Under the pieces are notes generated by a model, which was not told the origin of the DNA, ran no database searches, and saw only the letters and a program-made list of their open reading frames with translations. From a bacterium (GTDB taxonomy: Bacteria > Patescibacteriota > Minisyncoccia > Minisyncoccales > UBA10102), in NCBI GenBank assembly GCA_030699255.1, contig JAUYJR010000004.1, positions 1 through 8,022 of the forward strand: DNA of 8,022 nucleotides. Direction: 5' to 3'. The translations under genes were made by a program, and so were the position numbers. Below are positions 1 to 5,100 of the stretch, piece after piece. The stretch's first letter is position 1. Every line of letters starts with the position of its first letter.

Positions 1-1
1 A

Positions 2-1888
2 AAAGTTATTGAACTCATTTTTAATCCAAGAGCAAAAGATCGAATCTTAAAGAGTTTCTCCTTTGAAGGAAAGACTGATTTGGAACAGATTGGTGGAAGC
101 ATGCATCTTGTTGTGGAAGTAACAAACGCGCTCCCTCCTCACGCTCGTCTCATTGATAAGCTAGCCTCCACTATTCGAGACGCGTACTACGTAAGTGCCG
201 GAAAAAAAACAAAAAAGAAAGGGACACCGGAAGGATTCCTCCAACAAGCCCTCCGCGTGAGCAATGAGTACCTTCGTCAAGAGGTAAAGAAGGGCAGTGT
301 GGACTGGATTGGCAATTTGCACGTTGCCGTTCTGGTGCTAACAGCAAGCAAAGATCAGTCAAGCGTTCCTTTTCGGTTTTCTACTCTGGGGAATATGAAA
401 GTGCTTATGGCAAGAAGTACGTCTCTTATAGATATTCAAAAGACGGTGGAATCTTCTCGCAAAGATACTGCCATTGGCCCTTCGTTTAGCAGTATTGTGT
501 CCGGAGTTGCTGTTCCGGGAGACAAGGTTTTGGTTATAACGTACGATCTTTACCAAGAATGTACCAAGCGAGGTGTCTTGGAGCAGATTCCTTCGGTGCA
601 GGGAGAGAAGCAGCTTCAGAGCATGTTTCAAGATCATCACAAAGAAATTGCGGGAATTCCAGGAATCTTAACCGCTCTGTTCTTTCGGGATGGAACATCT
701 TCCACTCCAGACACTCCCCTGTCTCGCATGGCTCTCTTATTGCGCAAACCGCTTTCATGGAAATTTAAAACAACAAAACATGGAACGGGGCTTTCTATAT
801 CTTCTCTGGTTCGGAAGCAAAAATGGATTCAGCGAGTGCGGGAGTATAGTCACCCGCTGTCTCTTGTTACTTCTCTTGTAGTTATTCTTTTTCTGGGCTC
901 TCTATTTTTTGGATGGTTTGATAACTGGAGAGATCAGCGGACTATCCGTAAAGCTTCTTCTGTGGCGGAAGAAATGATTGAGCAGGCTTCACAGAAGCAT
1001 AGAGAAGGAATGGCAGACGAGGCATACTCCATGCTTATAGAGGCAAACGATCTTCTTTTACCGTACGAAAAAAATAACGTGTTTGTTCAGGATCTTCTAT
1101 TTCAAATCAAGGAAAAGATTTTTGTGGTAACCGGTATGGAGCAGGTGCAAAAACCGGATCTTCTCCACGCTTTTCCGCAAGATGGAACATATAGTGTAAT
1201 AGCTAGCGAGAAAGAAATCTTTGCCTACTCTTCTGCTCTTAATCATATTCTGCTATGGGAGGAGGGCATTGAGGATTCTCTGCTCCTAGAGGTTAGTTCT
1301 CCCGTGCTTGCGGGCGCAATGGTAGAAGATATTCCTTTCTTCTTGAAAGAAGATGGACGGCTTACCTGGCTTAAAGAAGGCAAGTTACAAGATCGTGCGC
1401 TGGAGTTTCCCACCCGCTTTACCCCCACCGCCATGATAGGATACGCAGGCTCACTGTATGTTCTTGATAAAGAGAGCGGAACAATTCTCCGCATTGCGGA
1501 CCCCGTATCTTCTTTTCCCACCCCATGGCTTCAGAGTGGTTCTATTCGTCGTCCGGTGGGCGCTCAACACATGGCTATTGATGGAAACATCTGGCTTGTT
1601 ATGAATGGTGTCATAGAGCGGTACTATCGAGGAATGTATGAGGAGGAATTTTTGCTTAATCTTATTCCTCCTGTGTCAGAATTTTCTGCCATTGAAACAA
1701 GTAGAGAAACTCCCTTTCTAGTTCTTCTTGCTCCCAAAGACTCTCGTATAGTAATTATTGAGAAAGAAAGTAGGCATGTACGACAACTGGATGTTCTTAT
1801 AAAAGAAATGCACGATATTGCTCTTGTGGGCAAGTCCACTCTTCTTGTTTCCTCATCTCAGGGAATATTCCGCATTTCCATTGAATAA
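2..1888 (+). CDS. large single-pass membrane protein, degenerate PP2C-like domain plus propeller-like outer domain (5' partial)
   Basis: The frame is open from the left edge without a stop, so the gene begins upstream. The TTG at 80 is more likely an internal leucine codon, because protein-like sequence precedes it. About 628 residues are visible. The first ~230 (to about nt 760) have the look of a PP2C/PPM phosphatase fold: a beta-rich start, DWIGNLHVAVLVL, an F-STLGN-KVL strand pair, then FSSIVSGVAVPGDKVLVIT. The acidic metal-binding residues of active enzymes, such as the DGxG motif and the late DN pair, are not seen. One hydrophobic helix (PLSLVTSLVVILFLG..., nt 854-919) follows a basic stretch, which suggests the N-terminal part is cytoplasmic. 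A helical linker leads to a C-terminal ~260-residue beta-rich part with repeated units such as LYVLDKESG and IVIIEKESR, resembling propeller blades. The catalytic role is unknown and the fold assignments are inferences. Confidence 0.6.
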   Translation, partial: KVIELIFNPRAKDRILKSFSFEGKTDLEQIGGSMHLVVEVTNALPPHARLIDKLASTIRDAYYVSAGKKTKKKGTPEGFLQQALRVSNEYLRQEVKKGSVDWIGNLHVAVLVLTASKDQSSVPFRFSTLGNMKVLMARSTSLIDIQKTVESSRKDTAIGPSFSSIVSGVAVPGDKVLVITYDLYQECTKRGVLEQIPSVQGEKQLQSMFQDHHKEIAGIPGILTALFFRDGTSSTPDTPLSRMALLLRKPLSWKFKTTKHGTGLSISSLVRKQKWIQRVREYSHPLSLVTSLVVILFLGSLFFGWFDNWRDQRTIRKASSVAEEMIEQASQKHREGMADEAYSMLIEANDLLLPYEKNNVFVQDLLFQIKEKIFVVTGMEQVQKPDLLHAFPQDGTYSVIASEKEIFAYSSALNHILLWEEGIEDSLLLEVSSPVLAGAMVEDIPFFLKEDGRLTWLKEGKLQDRALEFPTRFTPTAMIGYAGSLYVLDKESGTILRIADPVSSFPTPWLQSGSIRRPVGAQHMAIDGNIWLVMNGVIERYYRGMYEEEFLLNLIPPVSEFSAIETSRETPFLVLLAPKDSRIVIIEKESRHVRQLDVLIKEMHDIALVGKSTLLVSSSQGIFRISIE

Positions 1889-1924
1889 CTAAACCGCCCG
1901 CGTATAGCGGGCGGTTTAGTTATT
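1884..1924. terminator. bidirectional terminator shared by the convergent genes
   Basis: A perfect 18-bp inverted repeat (1884-1901 with 1907-1924) encloses a 5-nt GTATA loop. The stem core CCGCCCGC/GCGGGCGG is flanked by A/T-rich ends, so the same hairpin ends in a U-rich arm (GUUUAGUUAUU) whichever strand is transcribed. It starts inside the last sense codon of the upstream plus-strand gene and lies 12 nt beyond the rplL stop, which fits two-way termination between convergent genes. Confidence 0.85.
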
Positions 1925-1936
1925 GGAACTCGTAAC

Positions 1937-2365
1937 CTATTTGAGTGTTATCTTTGCTCCAACTGCTTCGAGCTTCTTCTTTAGCTCCTCGGCATCTTCT
2001 TTTCCTGCCTGCTCCTTCAGTATTTGGGGAGCTGTAACGGCGGCATCCACAAGATCCTTTGCCTCCTTCAACCCTTTCTGAGTGGCGTCTCTCACAATCT
2101 TAATGACCTCAATCTTCTGATCTCCCACCGCGGAGAGTTCTACATCAAAAGCGGTCTTTTCTTCTTGCGCTTCCGCAACTCCAGCCACAGGGGCTGCAGC
2201 TATCGCTACCGGAGCTGCTGCGGAGACACCAAACTTCTTCTCAAGAACTTTTACAAGTTCAGAGAGATCGAGCACGCTCAATTGTTCAATGGACTCCACA
2301 AGTTTCTTGAACTTTTCGGGAACCTCTACCTTTTCTTCTGTTTGGGTTTCTTTTTCTTCTGCCAT
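1937..2365 (-). CDS. rplL: 50S ribosomal protein L7/L12
   Basis: This is the stalk protein that binds L10 as dimers and recruits the GTPase translation factors to the ribosome. At 142 aa it is longer than the ~120-125 aa usual for the family. Residues 1-16 are an acidic, Lys/Glu-rich N-terminal extension. Residues 17-47 form the dimerisation domain (LSVLDLSELVKVLEKKFGVS). Residues 48-69 are the Ala/Pro-rich hinge. Residues 70-142 are the C-terminal domain, with the factor-binding helix IEVIKIVRDATQKGLKEAKDLVD and the ending DAEELKKKLEAVGAKITLK. A few residues (around AAVTAPQ, 108-114) look inserted after the KEAKDLV helix compared with textbook forms. The ATG lies 4 nt after the rplJ stop, with no clear Shine-Dalgarno site, so translational coupling is likely. 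A terminator follows directly, and no rpoB is downstream as it would be in most bacteria. Confidence 0.97.
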   Translation of the reverse strand: MAEEKETQTEEKVEVPEKFKKLVESIEQLSVLDLSELVKVLEKKFGVSAAAPVAIAAAPVAGVAEAQEEKTAFDVELSAVGDQKIEVIKIVRDATQKGLKEAKDLVDAAVTAPQILKEQAGKEDAEELKKKLEAVGAKITLK

Positions 2366-2369
2366 AGTG

Positions 2370-2885
2370 TTATGCTTTAGCTTTTTGTAATACAGTTAGT
2401 AGACCTTTTATGGTTCCTTGAAGGACACCAATAGTACCAGAAAGTGGCGATGCAATAGATCCCACCAGTTGCGCCAGCAACACGGGCTTTGGCGCTAAGG
2501 AGGCTATTGCCTTCACCTGTTCTGGGGAGTACCACTCCCCTTCCATGTATCCTCCGAGCAATCGAAGGGATTCCTTTTCAAGTTTAAACTCATGAAGATG
2601 TTTCATGGTTTCCACGGGATCTCCAAACGCAAACGTAACCGCTACCTGTCCTTCTAATGTTCGTGGGTTTACCTTAATTCCTTTTTCTTGGAATACTCTT
2701 TGAAAGAGCGTTTTCTTTGCTACCAGGAGCTTTCCTTCTTTCTTTTGCAGTCCTCCGCGAAGTTCCGAGAGTTTTTTGACTGGAATGCCTTGAAAATCTA
2801 GAAACGCCAAGGCGGATGGGTTTTTATCAAGCAATCCTCTGATATTCTGAGAAATTTCTTCTTTTTGTGCTTTTGTTTTTGGCAT
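2370..2885 (-). CDS. rplJ: 50S ribosomal protein L10
   Basis: L10 anchors L7/L12 dimers to 23S rRNA at the base of the ribosomal stalk. The protein is 171 aa, normal for the family (~165-175). The N-terminal rRNA-binding domain shows KTKAQKEEISQNIRGLL, LRGGLQKKEGKLLVAKKTLFQRV, and EGQVAVTFAFGDPV. LRLLGGYMEGEW and VKAIASLAP follow. The final helix LSGTIGVLQGTIKGLLTVLQKAKA is the expected L7/L12 docking site. The ATG at 2885 is preceded by a run of U from the leader terminator rather than by a Shine-Dalgarno sequence. It is the first gene of a two-gene operon with rplL. The upstream region contains a strong promoter and an L10-leader-like RNA, so autogenous control by the L10/L12 complex is likely. 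Confidence 0.97.
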   Translation of the reverse strand: MPKTKAQKEEISQNIRGLLDKNPSALAFLDFQGIPVKKLSELRGGLQKKEGKLLVAKKTLFQRVFQEKGIKVNPRTLEGQVAVTFAFGDPVETMKHLHEFKLEKESLRLLGGYMEGEWYSPEQVKAIASLAPKPVLLAQLVGSIASPLSGTIGVLQGTIKGLLTVLQKAKA

Positions 2886-2982
2886 ATGAGATATAAAAAA
2901 GCGGATCTTTTGGATCCACAGGAGTAAAAATAAACACTACTCTGTCCTCGGCAGGGCTTATGGATGCCTGCTGTCTGTGGAT
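2886..2982 (-). promoter_or_regulatory. L10-type ribosomal protein leader (rplJL autoregulation)
   Basis: The predicted ~96-nt transcript leader carries a hairpin GCAGGC/GCCCUGC (2971-2951) directly followed by CGAGGA (2950-2945). This CCUGCCGAGG pattern is characteristic of the L10 leader, whose kink-turn binds the L10(L12)4 complex. After it comes a possible antiterminator stem (ACA+GAGUA, 2945-2938, with UACUC+UGU, 2926-2918, and one bulged C) that excludes the attenuator hairpin. The 5' end ATCCACAG (2982-2975) can also pair with CUGUGGAU (2921-2914). The layout fits repression by attenuation when free L10/L12 is in excess, as described for Bacillus subtilis rplJL. The structure was folded by eye only. 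Confidence 0.75.
2895..2919 (-). terminator. attenuator hairpin in the rplJ leader
   Basis: On the minus strand a 7-bp stem, GUGGAUC/GAUCCGC (one G-U pair), with a CAAAA loop is followed at once by six U residues (2900-2895). This is a typical intrinsic terminator, located only 9 nt before the rplJ start codon. Its 5' arm overlaps CUGUGGAU (2921-2914), which can instead pair with two other leader segments, so termination is likely conditional. Confidence 0.7.
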
Positions 2983-2988
2983 ACGGAT

Positions 2989-3017
2989 ATGCTAGCATCA
3001 AGGGTTACTCCTGTCAA
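2989..3017 (-). promoter_or_regulatory. sigma-70-type promoter of rplJ-rplL
   Basis: A perfect -35 TTGACA (3017-3012) is separated by 17 nt from the -10 TAGCAT (2994-2989, 4 of 6 consensus bases). The predicted start is near 2982, which gives a leader of about 96 nt and places the whole L10 leader in the transcript. Confidence 0.8.
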
Positions 3018-3038
3018 CATCTCTCCCCTCCCCCCGCA

Positions 3039-3057
3039 ACCTTGCCCTGGGCAAGGT
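3039..3057. repeat. short perfect hairpin, role unclear
   Basis: ACCTTGCC and GGCAAGGT form an 8-bp inverted repeat around a CTG loop. It lies between the terminator of the 160-aa gene and the rplJ promoter. Neither side has a U tract, so it is not a standard intrinsic terminator. It could be a protein-binding palindrome near the -35 of rplJ or a backup transcription block. Confidence 0.45.
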
Positions 3058-3093
3058 GTGAAAACTTTACCGAGACTAAGCTGAGCCCTTGTT

Positions 3094-3129
3094 TATAAAA
3101 ACACCCCCGGTATTTACCAAAGGGTGTTT
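3094..3129 (-). terminator. intrinsic terminator overlapping the stop codon of the 160-aa gene
   Basis: On the minus strand AAACACCC (3129-3122) pairs with GGGUGUUU (3106-3099). An inner GGU/ACC step spans the TAA stop, and the hairpin is followed by UUAU, giving a run of five U from the stem end. The 5' arm lies in the last codons of the gene. It separates this gene from the rplJ promoter downstream. Confidence 0.7.
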
Positions 3130-3596
3130 CGAGAGAGCGTAGCATTGTATCGTCTCTCTGCCTCGTCAACAAGAGAGATGATTGGAAAACTGCCAAGTAG
3201 TTCATCTGGCCATGGACACAGTAACCTCATTGCGCCTGTGAGGATTTCTCGCTCTATGCCAAGAGGCTCGTTGTGGCTTGCTTCATCCTGCGCGTACCAG
3301 TCGTGCAACTTGTGAATCAAGAGGGTAGCAATCCTCTCGTTTGACATGAGCTCCAGGTTGTCGTGGAAGAGCTCCTGCTGGTAGAACTTTCTTGAAGGGC
3401 GCCTGGTTGCTTCGGCGAGAATATCATCGACATTGAGTGCGTCTGTGTCACCACTCACTTTTGGTAGAAATCCCGTGGCAAGCGCTGCCAGTATATTTCT
3501 GAGACTCCTTCCCATTGAAACCCCTGCCCTGTCATGCGCCCACAGGAGACGCAACAACAACAGCCGGGCAAGCTCTGCATCGGTGTACAAGAACAT
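3114..3596 (-). CDS. unrecognised 160-aa protein
   Basis: I do not recognise a family. The protein is mostly predicted helix, with a Leu/Arg-rich start (DAELARLLLLRLLWAHDRAG), a middle containing TRRPSRKFYQQELFHDNLELMSNERIATLLIHKLHDWYAQDE, and an end with LLCPWPDELLGSFPIISLVDEAERRYN. There is no signal peptide and no clear membrane segment. Coding status is well supported: an ideal AGGAGG lies 7 nt before the ATG, a terminator overlaps the stop, and the residue composition is protein-like. It is the only gene here with a full Shine-Dalgarno match, and it appears richer in GC and arginine than its neighbours. Both points hint at a separate origin. A weak promoter lies ~40-70 nt upstream, so it may be a single-gene unit. 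Repeated aromatic and acidic residues might suggest a binding protein, but that is a guess. Confidence 0.75.
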   Translation of the reverse strand: MFLYTDAELARLLLLRLLWAHDRAGVSMGRSLRNILAALATGFLPKVSGDTDALNVDDILAEATRRPSRKFYQQELFHDNLELMSNERIATLLIHKLHDWYAQDEASHNEPLGIEREILTGAMRLLCPWPDELLGSFPIISLVDEAERRYNATLSRNTLW

Positions 3597-3603
3597 TTCC
3601 AGC

Positions 3604-3609
3604 CCTCCT
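3604..3609 (-). promoter_or_regulatory. strong Shine-Dalgarno site of the 160-aa gene
   Basis: AGGAGG stands 7 nt before the ATG at 3596 and fixes the start. It is notable because the other complete genes in the window lack an obvious Shine-Dalgarno match. Confidence 0.85.
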
Positions 3610-3637
3610 CTTACATAAAATCCTGAATGCTAAATTG

Positions 3638-3666
3638 TATATAGCAAAAATCACGAAAAAGCGCAA
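3638..3666 (-). promoter_or_regulatory. possible promoter of the 160-aa gene
   Basis: TATATA (3643-3638) is preceded at 17 nt by TTGCGC (3666-3661), which matches only three bases of the -35 consensus. It lies in the 110-nt gap between the SET gene stop and the next start. That gap is otherwise A/T-rich with no further clear feature. Confidence 0.4.
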
Positions 3667-3706
3667 TTTGCCCAAAACTTGTCCGAATCAAGGTGTGCCC
3701 TGGGAC

Positions 3707-4117
3707 CTATTTCGCCCAATCGGGTTTCGTATTTTTTATAAACTCGTCAAATTCAAGGTAGTTTACAATAAGCTCTTCGTCCTTTGATATGGCACGATTT
3801 GCCCGAAAAAAGGGCTCTGGTGAAATTGTTGCATCAAAGACAGTCGTAAGATTATTCCTGGAAGAACTATGATTCGTAAAATGATCAGATCCTTCGAGAG
3901 AGTAAATCCACATGCCAGATGTTGGCGAAAGATATCCAACTTTCTCTATCTCTCTCCTTTTGTCCTCACTTAACTTTTCAAAATTCTCTTGCGATATAGA
4001 TTTGTCGTGCTTGGGATCAAACTGCCAAACAGTAAAACCCTCGGAAATATCCTCGAGCACAAACACGCCATGTCCTTCAATCGCTGATTTTCGGATTTCC
4101 GTTTTACAGAGAAACAT
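3707..4117 (-). CDS. SET-domain protein (putative protein-lysine methyltransferase)
   Basis: This 136-aa protein is almost only a SET domain, which in characterised members transfers a methyl group from S-adenosylmethionine to lysine side chains. Visible motifs: the N-terminal strand pair IEGHGVFVLEDISEG (13-27); the central HFTNHSSSRNN (79-89), corresponding to the usual NHSCxPN knot motif with Ser in place of Cys; and ISKDEELIVNYLEF (110-123), corresponding to the GEELxxDY motif, with Asn in place of the common Asp before the conserved Tyr (Y120). There is no post-SET cysteine cluster, as is usual for short bacterial SET proteins. The substrate is unknown; ribosomal or other housekeeping proteins would fit the neighbourhood but this is inference. 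It starts 42 nt after the deacylase stop, so the two are probably co-transcribed. No clear Shine-Dalgarno site is seen. Confidence 0.85.
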   Translation of the reverse strand: MFLCKTEIRKSAIEGHGVFVLEDISEGFTVWQFDPKHDKSISQENFEKLSEDKRREIEKVGYLSPTSGMWIYSLEGSDHFTNHSSSRNNLTTVFDATISPEPFFRANRAISKDEELIVNYLEFDEFIKNTKPDWAK

Positions 4118-4159
4118 AAACGATGAGAAATTTAATCGAGTTAAGTTGAGCTCTATAAT

Positions 4160-4639
4160 TCAAATGGAAGTGGATATAAGCTTGTTTCCCATGTGAGAAA
4201 TAAACTTCTTAAATCCTTCTTTTGAGATTACAATCGTTGATGTGTTTATATTAGGATGAAACCCCATTTGTTCTGACTCCATAACCTCTTCATCCACAAC
4301 AACTTCAACATTGTTGTCTTTATCGTTAAGCAAGCCAAAAGGAGAAACAGAGCCCGGCTCCAGTCCAAGATACTCCTTAAGGCGTTCCGCGGAAGCAAAG
4401 CTCAATCTGCTCTCACTAAGCTTAAGAGCGAGAGTAGCAATGTCCACTCTCTTTTCAGCGGGGACAATAACCAAGTAGTGCTTGTTACCTTTTTTATTGC
4501 GCAAAAACAAGTTTTTGGTATGAGCCCCTTCAATGCTTTTGGTATGCTCTTTGGCCTCTTCCACCGTATATACGGCAGGATGTTTGTACTCTTTATACAA
4601 GACCCCAACCTCCTCTAACGCTTTATAGACTTCTTCCAT
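4160..4639 (-). CDS. ProX/YbaK-type aminoacyl-tRNA deacylase
   Basis: This family hydrolyses mischarged aminoacyl-tRNAs in trans. The PrdX/ProXp-ala branch removes alanine from Ala-tRNA(Pro). The 159 aa cover a complete single domain. Diagnostic stretches are HPAVYTVEEA (20-29), GAHTKNLFLRNKKG (38-51) with the conserved Lys42, HYLVIVPAEKRVDI, RLSFASAERLKEYLG, PGSVSPFGLLND (95-106), and FHPNINTSTIVIS (128-139). These match the PrdX-like branch better than bacterial YbaK, but the exact substrate cannot be fixed by eye. The ATG at 4639 sits 6 nt after a TAGTAT -10 element, so the transcript may have no leader. The SET gene follows 42 nt downstream. Confidence 0.9.
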   Translation of the reverse strand: MEEVYKALEEVGVLYKEYKHPAVYTVEEAKEHTKSIEGAHTKNLFLRNKKGNKHYLVIVPAEKRVDIATLALKLSESRLSFASAERLKEYLGLEPGSVSPFGLLNDKDNNVEVVVDEEVMESEQMGFHPNINTSTIVISKEGFKKFISHMGNKLISTSI

Positions 4640-4645
4640 GTATCA

Positions 4646-4674
4646 ATACTAGCAGAAAAAACCTTCTCCGTCCC
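4646..4674 (-). promoter_or_regulatory. probable promoter of the deacylase gene, leaderless type
   Basis: The -10 TAGTAT (4651-4646) lies 17 nt from a weak GGGACG (4674-4669, three consensus bases). Six nucleotides separate the -10 from the ATG, so transcription would start at or next to the A of the start codon. Confidence 0.45.
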
Positions 4675-4700
4675 CTTTAATGACGTGATTTCCATCCCAT

Positions 4701-4733
4701 GAGGAGATTGCTTCGCTACCGCTCGCAATGACG
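4701..4733. repeat. dispersed palindromic-type repeat (CGTCATTGCGAG family)
   Basis: GAGGAGATTGCTTCGCTACC followed by GCTCGCAATGACG is a well-known kind of dispersed intergenic repeat. Its minus-strand form begins CGTCATTGCGAGCGG and ends in GAAGCAATC. ATTGC and GCAAT form the outer inverted repeat. Partial copies of its end lie at 4744-4754 and 6911-6922. It sits between the divergent deacylase and coiled-coil genes and overlaps neither. It also generates spurious open frames. Confidence 0.7.
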
Positions 4734-4772
4734 AGGGTGAGGGTTGCAATGACGAAATGAGGTAAGCTGGGT

Positions 4773-4800
4773 TTGACATGAACAGGCAAGAGGGTACAAT
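4773..4800 (+). promoter_or_regulatory. strong promoter of the coiled-coil gene, leaderless type
   Basis: A perfect -35 TTGACA (4773-4778) and a -10 TACAAT (4795-4800, 5 of 6) are 16 nt apart. The ATG starts at 4807, exactly 7 nt after the last base of the -10, where transcription normally begins. The mRNA should therefore start at the A of ATG. Confidence 0.8.
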
Positions 4801-4806
4801 AAGGGT

Positions 4807-5049
4807 ATGGCACTGGAGAAACAAGACCTACAAGACATAAAAGGGGTGGTTGAGGATGCGGTTGAAAAAGCCGTAAATCCTTATTTTCAAGCGATCCAAA
4901 ACGATTTTGCAAGTACGCACGAGCAATTGGACAGAATTGATAAACGACTTGACCATATAGAGAAATTTCTCCTTGAAGAGCATCGAAGGAGAATTGAAAA
5001 ACTTGAAGATCAAGTGAAAAATCTTTGGGATGCTCTTGCGATAAAATAA
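4807..5049 (+). CDS. small coiled-coil protein
   Basis: The 80-aa protein is almost wholly helical and charged. Heptad-like spacing of Ile/Leu/Phe runs through HEQLDRIDKRLDHIEKFLLEEHRRRIEKLEDQVKNLWDAL (about residues 38-77), preceded by an amphipathic DIKGVVEDAVEKAVNPYFQAI. It probably forms a dimeric or higher coiled coil. There is no signal peptide, membrane segment or catalytic motif, and no specific function can be assigned. The start is supported by a strong promoter whose +1 falls on the ATG. The stop is followed 23 nt later by a strong terminator, so it is a single-gene unit. It diverges from the deacylase gene and converges on mltG. Confidence 0.85.
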   Translation: MALEKQDLQDIKGVVEDAVEKAVNPYFQAIQNDFASTHEQLDRIDKRLDHIEKFLLEEHRRRIEKLEDQVKNLWDALAIK

Positions 5050-5072
5050 TCGAGAGTAAGACGTATCTGTCC

Positions 5073-5100
5073 AGTGCTCTACCGGAGGTAGAGCACTTTT
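5073..5100 (+). terminator. intrinsic terminator of the coiled-coil gene, inside the mltG 3' end
   Basis: AGTGCTCTACC (5073-5083) and GGTAGAGCACT (5087-5097) form a perfect 11-bp stem with a GGA loop, followed by TTT to make a TTTT run. The mltG stop codon (5081-5079, minus) lies in the 5' arm and its last codons form the 3' arm. On the minus strand the hairpin lacks a U tract, so it acts mainly on the plus strand. Confidence 0.85.

Noticed and set aside
80..82. TTG as start of the first gene
   Set aside because: The frame stays open to the left edge and the 26 codons before it read like protein, so the gene is taken as cut by the window.
2024..2380. Plus-strand open frame opposite rplL
   Set aside because: Mirror frame of a certain ribosomal protein gene, with Cys/Phe/Leu-rich low-complexity residues and no start signals.
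3039..3057. Hairpin as terminator
   Set aside because: Stem is good but there is no U tract on either strand; listed only as an inverted repeat.
3014..3205. Minus-strand 63-residue frame between rplJ and the 160-aa gene
   Set aside because: It overlaps the end of the 160-aa gene, its terminator and the rplJ -35, and resembles no protein.
4118..4159. Separate promoter or Shine-Dalgarno for the SET gene
   Set aside because: No convincing element in the 42-nt gap; co-transcription with the deacylase gene is simpler.
4615..4912. Two minus-strand open frames across the deacylase/coiled-coil gap
   Set aside because: They translate the dispersed repeat (the familiar spurious AVAKQS and ASGSEAISS strings) and overlap two real genes and a promoter.
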